The position numbers and the translations under genes were made by a program. Below the pieces are notes generated by a model, which did no database searches, was not told the origin of the DNA, and saw nothing but the letters and a program-made list of their open reading frames with translations. From Galdieria sulphuraria (taxonomy: Eukaryota; Rhodophyta; Bangiophyceae; Galdieriales; Galdieriaceae): 64,000 bases of DNA. Location of the stretch: contig NW_005178441.1 in NCBI RefSeq assembly GCF_000341285.1, positions 100,197-164,196 on the forward strand, given 5' to 3'. Positions 19,583 through 30,558 of this stretch are shown here, in pieces; positions within the stretch are counted from its first letter, which is position 1; each line of letters starts with the position of its first letter.

Positions 19583-20575
19583 ATGGCCTCAATACCTTTT
19601 TCCGACCCCGAGGAATATCGGAAACAGTTCGGTTCTGCTGCAGAGAGAAACAAATTACCAATACTAGAAGCCCTGAAACGGCACGTTACGGTGGAACGCG
19701 CTAAAGCTTTGGAGGTATGACTTCAATACATTGCTATGACCACTGTCACCTTTATTTAGTTAGCAAGCGGTATTGGCACCCATGTTTCGTTCTTCGCAGA
19801 GAATTTTCCGAATTGGACTTTTCAAGTATGGTTTTTGTTTTGAATTATTGTGAGAAACTCATGATGGATAGCCAAGTGACGTTGATCCAGTTCATGTGGA
19901 GTTGATTGCTCAGAAAACCCAGCACTTGAAGAATGTTTTACCTCCAGTTGTTCTGAACGTGAGTTCGGATAACTTCGCTGATACTTTGAACGACGAGGTA
20001 TTACACGTTCCCAGAGTTCTAAAGGACTTTTATTTACTTTTCGTAGTATGACATCGTTATGGTTAGCAATTTGCTTCATGTGGCAGGTTGGCAGGTTTCT
20101 ATTGGATTGTTTCACGGTTGTTCTAGGTAAGCAAAAAAAGGGAAGCTTGATACAATAATAAGTTTGACGCTTTCTTGAAGAGTACTGAGAACGGATGGAT
20201 TATTGTTTATTTATGGCCCGTTCAAACGAAACGGGACTTACAACGCAGGTATGTTTTATACCATTTGCAATTGAAAATTGACAAGTTGTTTAGAATCCAA
20301 CCAAAAATTTGATGAATTTCTAAAAAGTCGCAATCCAGAGGTATCTCAAGTCACTTTACAAATCGATAACCCTTATTCTCTGTGGTCAACTAGTTTGGTT
20401 TAAAGGATATCGATGATTTAGAGCGTCTCGCACACGGTTGTAAGGTATGAAAGATACATCATGTACCATATGAAAAGCTCACAGCTATGTACAGTTTTCT
20501 TTATCACATATTCTCGATATGCCAGCAAACAATTACATTTTGGTATTTCGAAAAACTTCACATCTTTCGCCTTGA
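19583..20575 (+). CDS. METTL26: METTL26/UPF0585 (DUF938) family methyltransferase-like protein
   Basis: Eight exons are inferred: 19583-19714, 19760-19825, 19872-19997, 20047-20126, 20181-20248, 20294-20340, 20394-20444 and 20495-20575; introns are 45-54 nt and the total is 216 residues (human METTL26 is about 204). The start ERNKLPILEALKRHV is characteristic. It is followed by a modified glycine loop LASGIGTHVSFFAE, PSDVDPVH, the core YDIVMVSNLLHVAGW, LLFIYGPFKRNGTYN, FDEFLKSRNPEFGLKDIDDL and the end MPANNYILVFRK. It has the SAM-methyltransferase fold; the substrate is unknown in the family. No single frame of it is long, so it is invisible to ORF calling. Confidence 0.85.
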
Positions 20576-20724
20576 AAAGGGCCTTGCGTCCTTTCCATTG
20601 TGCTGCAAGTAACATCTGTCAAACTGTAAAGTTTTGAGAAAGTTCAGACTTGTCAGCTATTTCTTCGTCTCTTCAATGAATGGCTATTCCTATAGTAAGA
20701 ACACCCGTTTTGTGAAAACAAAAA

Positions 20725-22488
20725 TCATTCGTCGGTATTCTTGGCTTTTTGAAAAACTTGGAGTGGCGAACCACTCCGAAAACCGTGAATCAGCTTTTCC
20801 AACTCTGCTGGAACCGACTGGTTACGACTGCGAAAATATTTTGCAAGTTCTCTTGCGAAAGCCTTGTCTTTCCCTGTTAGTAGCGTATATGCTGTTCCTT
20901 TCCTTCCCGCTCTTCCTGTACGGCCAATGCGATGAACATACCATTCAATGTTTTTAGGCGTCTCATAATTGATTACAGTGTTAATTTGCTCAATATCTAA
21001 ACCGCGGGAAGCTAAATCAGTTGAAACCAACAGGCGAATATCTCCAGTTCGAAAGAGCTTCAGAAATCCGTCACGATCTTCTTGAGATGTCTCCCCATGA
21101 ATCGCACAGGTGGGAATATTGTGAGACCTTAGTTGATTCGTAAGGCTGGCACAACTCGCACGCGTTCCAACAAAAACAATAACGTTGCCTCGTTCCAAAA
21201 ACTGTGGTAAATGCTCGCACAACCAAGATATCTTTTCGTCTTCCGAAGAAACAAACTTCACCACCTGCTCAATATCTTCATTTGCCGACCCAGCTTCACC
21301 AACAGTTATCCTTACAGCTTCCGCTATAGTTTCTCTCACTAGTTGCTGCACACGGTTACGAAACGTCGCCGAAAAGAGACAAACTTGGCGATCTGGCCTA
21401 ATCTGACCTAAAATGGAACGAACTTGAGGTTCGAAACCTAGGTCAAGCATCCTATCTGCCTCGTCTAGGACCAGAAAAGTAACTTGTTGCAAACTGCAAC
21501 CTTTGCTTTTAATCAGGTCAATTATTCTTCCAGGAGTGCCAACCAAAATGTCTACTCCTTCTCTCAGTGATTTGATTTGTTCATATTTCGGGTCGCCGCC
21601 TACTGTGAGTAGTACTCTCAGTCTAAACTTGATAGCTCCTAGTTTACGAATTTCCGAAGCTATTTGTTGAGCTAACTCTCTCGTGGGTGCGGTCACAAGC
21701 GCGATGGGTCCCTGTCGACGTTTCGGCCTCGGCTGTGCCCAAACATGGCGTATCATAGGCAGGGAATATGCAGCAGTTTTCCCTGAACCTGTCTGTGCGA
21801 TTCCAATAACGTTGCAACCATATAATATTGCAGGAATTGCTTGCGCCTGAATTGGTGTTGGTTTATCATAACCAGTTTCTTCTATGACTCGAATCAAAGT
21901 TTCTGGTAGCCTACTTTCACAGAATGAATTTATCGGACCAGGGCACTCACCAGTCACGTGAATATTCTTCTCTGTTCTCTGTATCAACTTTCTGTGATCC
22001 CCTGAGTCTTTACTAGTTGAATTGTCACTCCAAAAGTTCTTCTGGAACGGCCAACAAGAAAAATTTTGAGGTTCTAGTGGTTCCAGAGAGTGAACTGTCT
22101 TTCTTTTCTTCACGGCTTCCACTTCTTCATCGTCAGTCAAACCCTCGTCTTGTGTTTCACTTGGGGTATTCGTCTCCGGAGCCTGCTTTTCTTTGTAGTC
22201 AAGATAACTTGCCACAGGGTCTTCAAAGTCTACTTGCAATTCTTCTGAAACTAACAGGTCTTTCTTCGTGTCGTTAATTTCATTTTGTTTCTCTAGATTT
22301 TCCATAAACGCGTCAAGGGGGTCTGTTTCCGGAAGAGACTCATTCTTTTTGGAAGTTTTCAGTTTCAGCTTTGATTCGCGGTCATCGAGTAAACTTTTGG
22401 AAACACATGTTTCTGGTCTATTTACTTGAATAGTCGATTTTTCCAAACGAAAACCAGAGAAACCAAACTTGCGACTGTTTTCAGTCAT
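20725..22488 (-). CDS. DDX42: DEAD-box RNA helicase of the DDX42 type
   Basis: A single exon encodes 587 residues from ATG 22488. The N-terminal region has DPLDAFMENLE and DPVASYLDYKE, short motifs shared by DDX42 and DDX46. The core has the Q motif PTPIQAQAIPAILYG, motif I AQTGSGKT, PTRELAQQI, motif II DEADRMLDLGFEPQV, motif III SAT, and motif VI HRIGRTGRAGRKG. The post-SAT segment VGEAGSANEDIEQVV is DDX42-like. In animals DDX42 acts with SF3B1 in early U2 snRNP assembly. This copy stops soon after the helicase core, without the long C-terminal tail of the animal protein. It is divergent from RRP40 with 57 bp between starts. Confidence 0.85.
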   Translation of the reverse strand: MTENSRKFGFSGFRLEKSTIQVNRPETCVSKSLLDDRESKLKLKTSKKNESLPETDPLDAFMENLEKQNEINDTKKDLLVSEELQVDFEDPVASYLDYKEKQAPETNTPSETQDEGLTDDEEVEAVKKRKTVHSLEPLEPQNFSCWPFQKNFWSDNSTSKDSGDHRKLIQRTEKNIHVTGECPGPINSFCESRLPETLIRVIEETGYDKPTPIQAQAIPAILYGCNVIGIAQTGSGKTAAYSLPMIRHVWAQPRPKRRQGPIALVTAPTRELAQQIASEIRKLGAIKFRLRVLLTVGGDPKYEQIKSLREGVDILVGTPGRIIDLIKSKGCSLQQVTFLVLDEADRMLDLGFEPQVRSILGQIRPDRQVCLFSATFRNRVQQLVRETIAEAVRITVGEAGSANEDIEQVVKFVSSEDEKISWLCEHLPQFLERGNVIVFVGTRASCASLTNQLRSHNIPTCAIHGETSQEDRDGFLKLFRTGDIRLLVSTDLASRGLDIEQINTVINYETPKNIEWYVHRIGRTGRAGRKGTAYTLLTGKDKAFARELAKYFRSRNQSVPAELEKLIHGFRSGSPLQVFQKAKNTDE

Positions 22489-22545
22489 TTTGGCGCTTTT
22501 GGACAGAGAGAATCATATTAGCATTTTTTTTCAGAAAACAATTGG

Positions 22546-23336
22546 ATGAAAATGATAGTGGAGTCCAACGACGTATTTGTTTTTCCTGGAGATAAACTCT
22601 TCAAGTTGGAGAACGGTGACAACATCAGAATAGGTCAAGGGGTTGTGAAAAGGGGAGATGGTTTAGTAGCGTTGAAACCTGGATATTTGCACAAGGATGG
22701 GAACAAAATTTGGATTGAAACAGCGCAAAAGCGAGTATGTGTGTGCATATTTTTGTTTGTCGTTCTTAAGATGATTTTCCCTAGTATATACCTACTGTTG
22801 GAGACCTGGTTATAGGTATCATCGTCGATCGTTCATCGGATTTCTATCAGGTTGACGTTGGTGGGTTTTCAACTGCGCTCTTGCCAATCCTGGCTTTTGA
22901 GGGAGCTACCAAGCGTAACAGGCCACATTTATCAGCTGGTTCTGCAGTTTATGCTCGAGTTGTTTCAGCTGATAGAGATTCGGAACCTCAGTTATCCTGT
23001 TTGTTGCCCGGAACGCAGCACAGTTGGGTGACAGGAGAAACCATTTTTGGAGAATTAAGCCAAGGGAATCTTATTCACTGTTCCATCAGTCTTTGTAGAA
23101 ATATTTTATTGGGAAGAAATTCTGTATTTACTGAGTTGGGAAAATATATCCCTTTTGAACAGGCAACCGGAATGAATGGACGTATATGGGTTCGTTCTCA
23201 GTCAGCTGGTCACATTGTATTGCTCTCTAATCTCATCATTTGTTCAGAAAATATGACAAATGATCAGTTGAGTGCAATGATAAAAAGTTTGGTTTCAAAA
23301 ATATCGACACAAACATCAACGACGACAAGTGTATAG
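22546..23336 (+). CDS. RRP40: Exosome cap subunit RRP40 (EXOSC3)
   Basis: Two exons (22546-22734 and 22785-23336, 50-nt intron) encode 246 residues. The N-terminal barrel holds VFPGDKLFKLENGDNIRIGQG. The S1 domain has YIPTVGDLVIGIIVDRSSDF and the strongly conserved ALLPILAFEGATKRNRPHL. The C-terminal KH-type domain contains the family motif GMNGRIWVRS. RRP40 is one of three RNA-binding cap proteins on the exosome ring, guiding RNA to the 3'-5' nuclease in nucleus and cytoplasm. A related cap protein, RRP4, is excluded by the AFEGATKRNRP segment. Confidence 0.92.
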
Positions 23337-23397
23337 TCGTTTAAATAGCCGAACTTGAACCATATTCTGATATCTTATTGTGACCTTTTGATCACTT

Positions 23398-24496
23398 TTA
23401 TTTAGTTATCGTTCTATGATGCATGTCATCATGGATGATTATCTTGACAACTTGGAACAGCTGTCGGCTCATTTTGAATAGCATGTTAGAAGAGACTTTA
23501 TCATCTTGTCGATTCTTTGATTTACGGCACTTTAGAGTTTGATATACAGCGTCCATGAGGTACCTGTGTTGTGAGTTTTCATAATCCAGCCAATAGCTAC
23601 AGCAAGCATAGATGAATTGTGCATAACTGAATGGAGAGTCAAAGGAGTAGTCTATCATCTCGATGATGCTATGTGTCCACTCCCATTCGGAGCTCAACAA
23701 TGCAAAATAGTCAACCTGTGTGTTTTGGTTCTTCAATAAATAAAGCAACAACTTTTGACGATAGAAATATGCACCATGATCGGATACATGTTGTCGTATG
23801 GCTTCTTTGCTTTTCTTGTAATATTCCTGAATAATAAACTCTCTGGGTAATATGCTAATATAGGAATCGACAAGCCACCATCGATAGTACCACAAGTGAT
23901 AAGATTTTTCAAATCTATCCACCAGAAAGGAACACATTTCCAACTCTCTCTCAATAAAGTCACTAGAAATCGAGTTCGTTTGTTGAAGTAATATCCACTT
24001 TCTATGTTGCCAAACCTCACTTGTCTTTGCATTCCTCTTTAAAGCCATTCGATTCACCTCGAGCTCCAAGTCATATGATACGTGACTCTGTAGCAAAAGA
24101 CACTTTCGAAAGTTCCAAACAGTAGATTGGGCTGGTTGAACAAATAACAAGAAGCGTGACAAACTGTCCCATAGTTTCCAATCCCAAGAAAAAGATCCTC
24201 TCTTCAAGTTTTGACGAAATCTACTGAATATTTGTTGAGCTTCCATATAAATGATACGCAATGGAGTGCCTTGAATCATCAGAGTATCTTCCTTCAATTC
24301 ACAAACGAGAAGGTCGTTGGTATTATCTGACCAAGTAAAAGGTATCAGCTCCAACTCTGTACTAGAAAAGAAGTGAATCTATCAACAAGTTTATAAGTAT
24401 ATGATACCCTTACTATTCATACGACTCCAAAGCTTTGAGAACAACAGAAAGTTGGTTGGATATTTCAGGATAAAGTTCACAAGAGGTAGCTGCCAT
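23398..24496 (-). CDS. PTAR1: Protein prenyltransferase alpha-repeat protein (PTAR1-like)
   Basis: Exon 1 (24496-24414) supplies the ATG and the first 27 residues. After a 52-nt intron, exon 2 (24361-23398) supplies the rest, 348 residues in all. PPTA repeats are visible as VWNFRKCLLLQ, VWQHRKWILLQ, LWYYRWWLVD and AYFYRQKLLLYL. These helical repeats form the alpha subunit of protein prenyltransferases; PTAR1 is the orphan alpha that in animals joins RABGGTB in a fourth transferase acting on the SNARE YKT6. The N-terminal part before the first repeat fits PTAR1 better than FNTA or RABGGTA. Assignment within the family is moderately sure. Confidence 0.75.
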
Positions 24497-25534
24497 AGCG
24501 AGAACCTTTTGACAGTTTATTATACTCAAACTACAAGAAACATATATTTTCGAGGTTTAGAAGTGTTGACGAAAAGCTTTATAGGAAACCAAAGAAACAA
24601 GGCTCTCCTTCCTTTATGAGATTGATCATTCCTGATCCACTTTCCCATATTTCGCAGTACAGTCTGATATATTCAGATATTACTGTAAAGTCATTTCAGT
24701 AACATCCAATGTTGAACAAAATGAGAGCCTCAACTAGTTATTTGTGGTTTTTATCAAAGTAATTTATTGAAAGTACATCAAGGTTCATGGCTAGTCCTCG
24801 TATTATCATTCCGAAACATCTTCTTCTCTTTCGAATTCTCCTCTTATTCCTCATTTCTTCATATAATATTGTCCATAACATTTTAGTTGATGAGAAGCAC
24901 TATTTATTCTTGTTTTTCTAGAGTTGATAATCGTTTTTCAGGAATGGCCATCATGAAATAGAAATAATGAAACCTTCATGTATTTGGAATCAGATAGATA
25001 TCTGAAAAGGATAAGATCGGATTCTTCTTAAACAATATCATTCCTCTCCAAATGTCGTTTGTTTCAGAAAGATATGAGAAGATAGAATGGTTAGGAACTT
25101 CAAGGTAATGAGACACTGTCCAATGATATATCAAGAAACATGTCAATGAGTCACTCACAACACAAACATTTATATCTAATATATATCCTACATTTACATA
25201 GTTTAAACAACAATCTGGTACATTGCCTATTCTACTACTCTTCAACGATGGGAAATGAAAAGATTATTTCTTTCTTTCCAATTGTTACAACAAGCAATTC
25301 ATTTTTTTTTCTCAACTTGTCAATATTTTTGCTAGAGTACTTCTTTGTGCATCTGTTTCTATATTCTTACTCGTTTCATGGAACAGAGCAATGAAATGGA
25401 TAAAGTCAATAAGACTCACAATGGAAACTTCAAAATAGTTAATCAACATTGCCATTACTTGAATCTTTTAAAACAATGCAACGTATATACATGACTCAAC
25501 AAGTGTTCTTCCAACTCTACAAGATATGGGATAT
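24497..25534. other. 1-kb gap without a resolved gene
   Basis: I see only short frames. One of 44 codons (24787-24921, MASPRIIIPKHLLLF...) is hydrophobic and ends in a T-rich TAG that resembles a splice acceptor, so it might be part of an exon. AT content is high. No RNA gene was recognised. Confidence 0.4.
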
Positions 25535-26497
25535 TTACCACTTGGATGGAATCCACCAACGAACCATTCGGTTAACTGGTATAGCAAACGGATCATCCAA
25601 TCGCTTTTCCAGTACAGGCTGCAACAAATCTGCTGTTGCAGCCAATGTAAGTCCCCAAAGCCATAAGGAATCATTTTTATCTTCGCGTGCGAATAAACCA
25701 TCTTGTGCATATTGAATGGAAACTATCCAAGGTCTTAGCGAAATTGCAGAAAAATAAACTCTGTCCAGAGCCAACCACTCGAAAATGGGTTTCGGAAGTA
25801 TATAGGAAAGATAACGAAATAATCCAATATCCCATTTTCGTTCGATTGCTTTGTTGCAAAGCAACTGGTTACCGTAAACCAGAAAAGTGTCCAATGAAAC
25901 CCAAAAAGCAGCTGCCACTTCAGAGCTGCAGAGCTTCAAAGGGGGCGTTTCCACTTTTAATTGGATAAACACTACAAACTATTTCATATCATCCGATGAG
26001 GTAAATAAAGGATGCTTACCAAAGGCACAATAAGCAGAGTCCCTCAAGCCTCTGTTCCGCAGTTTTATTTCACGATCACTCAGTCTTCCTATGCAAATAA
26101 AATGTTGCGAGTTTCCTAGATCCAAACCTATTTCTTCTTTGGTTTCTCGAACAGCGGTTTCTATATCATTTTCGTTTCCCTCTCGACGGCCACCAGGAAA
26201 AGCTATGTGTCCTGACCAAGGATCATTCGCTTGTGTTGCTCTCTGAATATAAAGAATTTGAAGGTGACTAGCTCCTGTAGCTTCCACATGCTGCAAAAGT
26301 TCTCGAAAGCTATAAGCAGCATCGGTTGGAAAATCTACTGACAAAGAACCAAAACGCAATATTATTGCCACAGCTGCTCTTCTAGTTGCTGGTAACAGTC
26401 TCAAGGAACTACAAACCAAAGAATGAAGCAAATCCTTTTCGAGTTTTTTGACTACATAAGGATCTTTCCATGACTGGTTAACATTTCTACTCATCAT
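25535..26497 (-). CDS. Nudix hydrolase, CoA-diphosphatase-like
   Basis: Two exons (26497-26020 and 25971-25535, 48-nt intron) encode 304 residues. I placed the start at the first ATG (26497); the frame extends further up only with a GTG. The Nudix box is complete: GGRREGNENDIETAVRETKE followed by EIGLDL, matching G-x5-E-x7-R-E-x2-E-E-x-G. The preceding SGHIAFPGG and the following GRLSDREI, EVAAAFWVSL resemble the NUDT7/8 and fungal Nudix group that cleaves CoA-type diphosphates. The last 90 residues are less conserved. The substrate is inferred from family only. Confidence 0.8.
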
Positions 26498-26734
26498 GAT
26501 CCAAAGAGCTGTGCAGAATCCAATTGAAAATGTGATGAGAATGCTCACAATACTTTAAAAAATACTCAGCGACAACGACCATTCACAATCCAAACAATAT
26601 AGTAATGTCAAAAGATTGGTTTATCTACAGTCACTCCATTTCCATATTAAATATTACATGATAATACTCGTCAAAAATAACTTGCTTTCATTCTAGCTAT
26701 ATCTCAAATATTCATATATATATGGGATTGATGA

Positions 26735-27523
26735 TCACCTTCTTCTGTTTGTTAGTTGTTCTTCATTCATTTCCTTACAAGATTCGTTGGGAACGCGAAC
26801 CGGGTTACTGTTTTGGGCAGCAACAGCAAATATGTTATGAAAGACAGTAAAATCGACATATGTAAATAGACAATCATCATCCATAAAATGACCTAAACCA
26901 GATGCGTCCACTTGTACAGAAACCACACCAGGTGCGTGGGACGGAGTGACGCAAGTTAAAACAGTATCCGAATAAGTAATACAACCGACAACAATTCGAC
27001 CAAAACGAACTCGTAAGCCATGACGAAAATGGTTGCCAATAATTTGAACTTTCGAACCACCACAACTGAGACCCATATTGGGATGAATTTCTCGTATTAT
27101 AGGTCGACCTTCGAGGCAAGCCATGTCGGGTATTTCCTCTGCAGTAGTTTCTGAGACAGCGTCGTTGGAGTATACTTTTTTGGTGGAGTCAATTGTCAAG
27201 GAGTCAGGAGGCTTTCTTTCCAAAGAAGCAACAGAAGAATTCTTGCGACGGACAACACGAACTACATCTCCATCCATCAACCCGACACTTGACAAACTCA
27301 AGTCGTCATCTTGTAAACATCTTCCTCTAAAAACCAACCAAAAGGGACGTGAGCTGGTTGAACCTGTACTCTCCAAGCAACTTGTATTGTTAGCTTCTTC
27401 CAACGAAACCCATGTTCTTTCGACTGCTTCGTGTAACTTTCCAACTGTGGCATCTTCTTGTAAAATAAGACTAATTCTTGAACCTAGCTGGCTGTCTACG
27501 ACGGGCTCTAGAAGAATATGCAT
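26735..27523 (-). CDS. Ubiquitin-like plus IPT/TIG domain protein
   Basis: The single exon encodes 262 residues. Residues 1-95 look like a ubiquitin-like fold: MHILLEPVV strand, an acidic helix-like stretch, FWLVFRGRCLQDDDLSL, and GLMDGDVVRVVRRK at the end, closely following the ubiquitin pattern K/R-G-x-L-x-D-x-x-x-L. Residues about 137-215 form an IPT/TIG (immunoglobulin-like) domain: IHPNMGLSCGGSKVQIIG, VRFG, TPSHAPGVVSVQVD. IPT domains occur in NF-kB, EBF and CAMTA factors and in plexins, usually contacting DNA or partners. I know no family that joins these two folds; the role is unknown. No membrane segment is visible. Confidence 0.65.
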   Translation of the reverse strand: MHILLEPVVDSQLGSRISLILQEDATVGKLHEAVERTWVSLEEANNTSCLESTGSTSSRPFWLVFRGRCLQDDDLSLSSVGLMDGDVVRVVRRKNSSVASLERKPPDSLTIDSTKKVYSNDAVSETTAEEIPDMACLEGRPIIREIHPNMGLSCGGSKVQIIGNHFRHGLRVRFGRIVVGCITYSDTVLTCVTPSHAPGVVSVQVDASGLGHFMDDDCLFTYVDFTVFHNIFAVAAQNSNPVRVPNESCKEMNEEQLTNRRR

Positions 27524-27658
27524 CCAGTCCTTGCCTCTCTATCAATAATCATTCTATTCTTCTAAGATTTGGGAAGGGATTGGCAATTTGTTTAGAAAAA
27601 AAAAAAGCAAACGGGAGACATCATGGCGCCATCATCAGTTCACATAGTTTGAAGCTTT

Positions 27659-28441
27659 ATGTTGTTCATATCTTTCACTGAAAACTTTTCAATATGTCTT
27701 GTATCCAAGTTGCGCTATCATACGAGAAGATCCTGTTTTTTGAGCCCAACTTTCACCAGTCGAAAGCACCCGACCCATCGGTCGCTGCAAGCTAGTTCTC
27801 AACCTTCACAAAAGTCTTATTTTCCTTTTAGTATCAAAGAATGGATTAGCAACCTACACTGGCCACTTGTTTTATACACTCCTCCGTTGTATTGGTTTTT
27901 ACGCCAATTGGCTCTAGGAAGTGGCCTTTCTTTGAGTCAGAGAATCCTTTTTTCGACGCTGGCGATATTCCTTTGTGAATTATTTCGATGTTTATTGCAA
28001 GATTTGGCAGCCTTAGGTGTTGCTATTGGAAGAAGACTCGGTTGGTTGAGAAAATACCGAGATGGAAAGGAGCTACGTTTGTTACCTCATAGTGTTCCGT
28101 TGTGGGAGTTGCATCGTCATTTTTATGTTCTGATAGGCACAGCTGTATTGGAATTGATTAGTTTTTATGAAGCTATTTTTTGGAGTGAGCGCGTGGGCTT
28201 GGTATTATTGATTCTTTCTCAGTGTTTTTTCAATGTTATGACAGAGCTTCAAATTACAAAAGATGGCAAGTGTGAGAGGGTTCAGTCACAAGCACGTGCG
28301 CTGATGTTGGTTGGAGATGGACTGTATTTGTTCATATGTTTGTTGTATTATGTTGGAGTTTTTCCTTTGATTACGTCGAGTTGTTGTCTTATACTGTTAT
28401 TGGTTTACTTGGGACTCAAATATACGCGTCCAAGTAGATAA
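27659..28441 (+). CDS. Multi-spanning membrane protein, possibly plastid-targeted
   Basis: The frame encodes 260 residues. The first 55 are rich in Ser, Thr, Arg and His with almost no acids, as in an organelle transit peptide. Then come hydrophobic segments at about residues 93-120, 150-172, 178-198, 215-235 and 238-255. A basic loop (GRRLGWLRKYRDGKELR) separates the first from the later ones. I do not recognise the family. The start lies 135 bp from that of the ubiquitin-like/IPT gene, in divergent orientation. Confidence 0.6.
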   Translation: MLFISFTENFSICLVSKLRYHTRRSCFLSPTFTSRKHPTHRSLQASSQPSQKSYFPFSIKEWISNLHWPLVLYTPPLYWFLRQLALGSGLSLSQRILFSTLAIFLCELFRCLLQDLAALGVAIGRRLGWLRKYRDGKELRLLPHSVPLWELHRHFYVLIGTAVLELISFYEAIFWSERVGLVLLILSQCFFNVMTELQITKDGKCERVQSQARALMLVGDGLYLFICLLYYVGVFPLITSSCCLILLLVYLGLKYTRPSR

Positions 28442-28765
28442 AGAGATACATGCGTTTTCTCTCTTATTGCTAAGACGCTTGCATCTTTGTTGTTTTTATC
28501 TATTGTCGATTCACAAGAAATTGTTGTGTCTTTGTAAGGCGCTGGAAACCCTAAAACTTTATCCCCAACGTGTCTGAACGAATGTTGGTTTTGGCGGGTG
28601 TGCGTGTCTGTTGCCCATTTCTTTTATTCTTGTTGGAAAAGGACCAAAGGAAATTCCTTTTCCTATGCTGTATCGAGTGATTGTTGAGTGTGGAGGTGAA
28701 CAGATAGTAAATACTATTGCAAAGTCATCATAGTCCACTTTCATTGAAAGGTTACGGTTATCGAT
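28442..28765. other. Spacer upstream of coiled-coil gene
   Basis: No motif, repeat or gene seen in this 324-bp stretch. A long minus frame that crosses it is antisense to the coiled-coil gene and was rejected. Confidence 0.5.
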
Positions 28766-30199
28766 ATGGTTATGAACGGGTCTACTGCTACGAACCAAAC
28801 CAACGATATCATGAAAAGGCATGATAGTTATGTCGCTACAGCGGCTGAGAAACTGAGACAACGATTGGTTGAACTTCAAAGACAGCAACAGCAGAATTCC
28901 TCTTCTCTTGATGTGGAACAAAAGAATCCATTTTTGCCGGATGAAATACGGCAATTGAAAGAACAGTTGAAAGCTCAATTGGAACAAGCTGACAAAAACT
29001 ACGCTACGATGCAATCGAAACACGTTGCCAACGGATATCAGGTAAATGAAGTGAACGGGGAAACTGAAAATGTAAGCATATCCACTCACTCCAGAGAACC
29101 ATTGTGGGATAACAAAAAGGAGATAAATAACCATGTCTCGATAGAGTCATTGGAAAAAGAGATTGCTATGCTTCGCGAGAGCCTTGCCAAGTATCAAAAT
29201 ATGCATCCACAATCTATAGAAAACAGAGACGCTATATCCGATGCAAAAAATATAAGCGAACGTCGTCCTCAACATAACATTCTCGTCCAGCCTTCTTCTC
29301 CATCGTTGTATAACAAATTGGGGAATTCAAAAAGTGACGATAATGACCAACAGATAAACAAATCTCATACGAATGAAGGAAAAAGGATTTCAATAGAAAA
29401 TGCACAAATGCGACTATTACAAGCACAAGAAGAATATGAAAAGGCATTGGAAATGTTTAAAATGGCTTCTCAAACGAATCGAAAGACAACAGACTGCCAG
29501 ACAATAGAGAATTCTTTGAATAATAGAAAGGAATTTGACAAGCTACTTTGTCCTCTTCATGAATATTTTAGTCTTTCATCTCCTTACATTTTGAAGCTGG
29601 AGTCTTATCTCCAATCATCAGGAGAAGAATGTTCGAAGCAGATGACTCGTTTGGTTCAACACAGTGGTGTTCAAGAAATCAAGGAAATGTTGTTTTTTTG
29701 TGTGGACAAACTTATTCAAAAAGATGAAGAACAACAAGAAGAAGAAAAAGAGATAATGAGATTGGAACAAACATTGGAAAGAGTAAAAATGGAGAACAAT
29801 GAAAAAATTCAACAACAACAAGACATAGAAAACAAACTGAGAGATGAACTTGAGAAATGTCAGACTGACTTGTCGAAAGCCGAGTTGGCTCTCGACGTCG
29901 CACTTTCAGAAAAACTTGTTTTAGAAAACCGTACTCCTGCATTAGAGTTTTGCGAAACATTAGAAACTAGGCTGGAAAAATTAGAGACGCGTCGCAACAA
30001 ACATGAAAAAGAGCTTCATCGTCAAATAGCGGAAAAGAATCAGGTGATTGAAGAACTGAAGCGCCAAATATCCACCAAAGATAAGGAAACAAACAGACTG
30101 TATGCAGAAGTGCAGCATTTATTACAGAATGTGGAGCAACTTCGTAGCGCATGGACGAGGCAACAAAGAGAGTCATTTCATTCAAGGAAGAAAGTATGA
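28766..30199 (+). CDS. Coiled-coil protein, unknown function
   Basis: A single exon of 477 residues. Heptad-rich helices occupy about residues 22-100, 125-145, 210-240 and, most strongly, 315-470 (KVMENN-type E/K/Q repeats such as LEQTLERVKMENNEKIQQQQ). A region with some globular character (FSLSSPYILKLESYLQSSGE, about 270-310) lies between. There is no transmembrane segment or signal peptide. The plan resembles tethers, golgins or cytoskeletal adaptors, but no family motif is visible. Confidence 0.7.
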   Translation: MVMNGSTATNQTNDIMKRHDSYVATAAEKLRQRLVELQRQQQQNSSSLDVEQKNPFLPDEIRQLKEQLKAQLEQADKNYATMQSKHVANGYQVNEVNGETENVSISTHSREPLWDNKKEINNHVSIESLEKEIAMLRESLAKYQNMHPQSIENRDAISDAKNISERRPQHNILVQPSSPSLYNKLGNSKSDDNDQQINKSHTNEGKRISIENAQMRLLQAQEEYEKALEMFKMASQTNRKTTDCQTIENSLNNRKEFDKLLCPLHEYFSLSSPYILKLESYLQSSGEECSKQMTRLVQHSGVQEIKEMLFFCVDKLIQKDEEQQEEEKEIMRLEQTLERVKMENNEKIQQQQDIENKLRDELEKCQTDLSKAELALDVALSEKLVLENRTPALEFCETLETRLEKLETRRNKHEKELHRQIAEKNQVIEELKRQISTKDKETNRLYAEVQHLLQNVEQLRSAWTRQQRESFHSRKKV

Positions 30200-30558
30200 A
30201 ATCATTTTCTGTTCAGGATGATTGCCAGCAAAGCTTTTGTGAAATATTTCATTAGGATTTCAAAATAGTGAGGTTGCTGCATTTCTTTACTGTCATAACA
30301 CTTGTAAAGAACAGTTATCATGCTGTAACGATCCCTAAAGTGGTTCCATTTTGTTAATAAAGACCAGGATTGTTGGAGACTAGATTTATTCTTTTTTTAT
30401 ATACACATCTCTCCATCGCCATTTGATAACATGAGAAAGACAATACACTGAAAACAAGACATATTGTATACGATAACTTGCAAAGTATTGATTCACTGAT
30501 CACTGCAAACTATGGAGAAACAAAAGCCAGTCTCCTCTAAAAACATATATATTCTTCC
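30200..30558. other. Convergent 3' spacer
   Basis: This 359-bp stretch lies between the stops of the coiled-coil gene and the BAP31-like gene. It has AATAAAG (30357-30363), a possible polyadenylation signal, and nothing else I can identify. Confidence 0.35.

Noticed and set aside
28559-29134. 191-codon minus-strand frame
   Set aside because: It is antisense to the coiled-coil gene, hydrophobic from reversed Lys/Glu codons, and matches no family.
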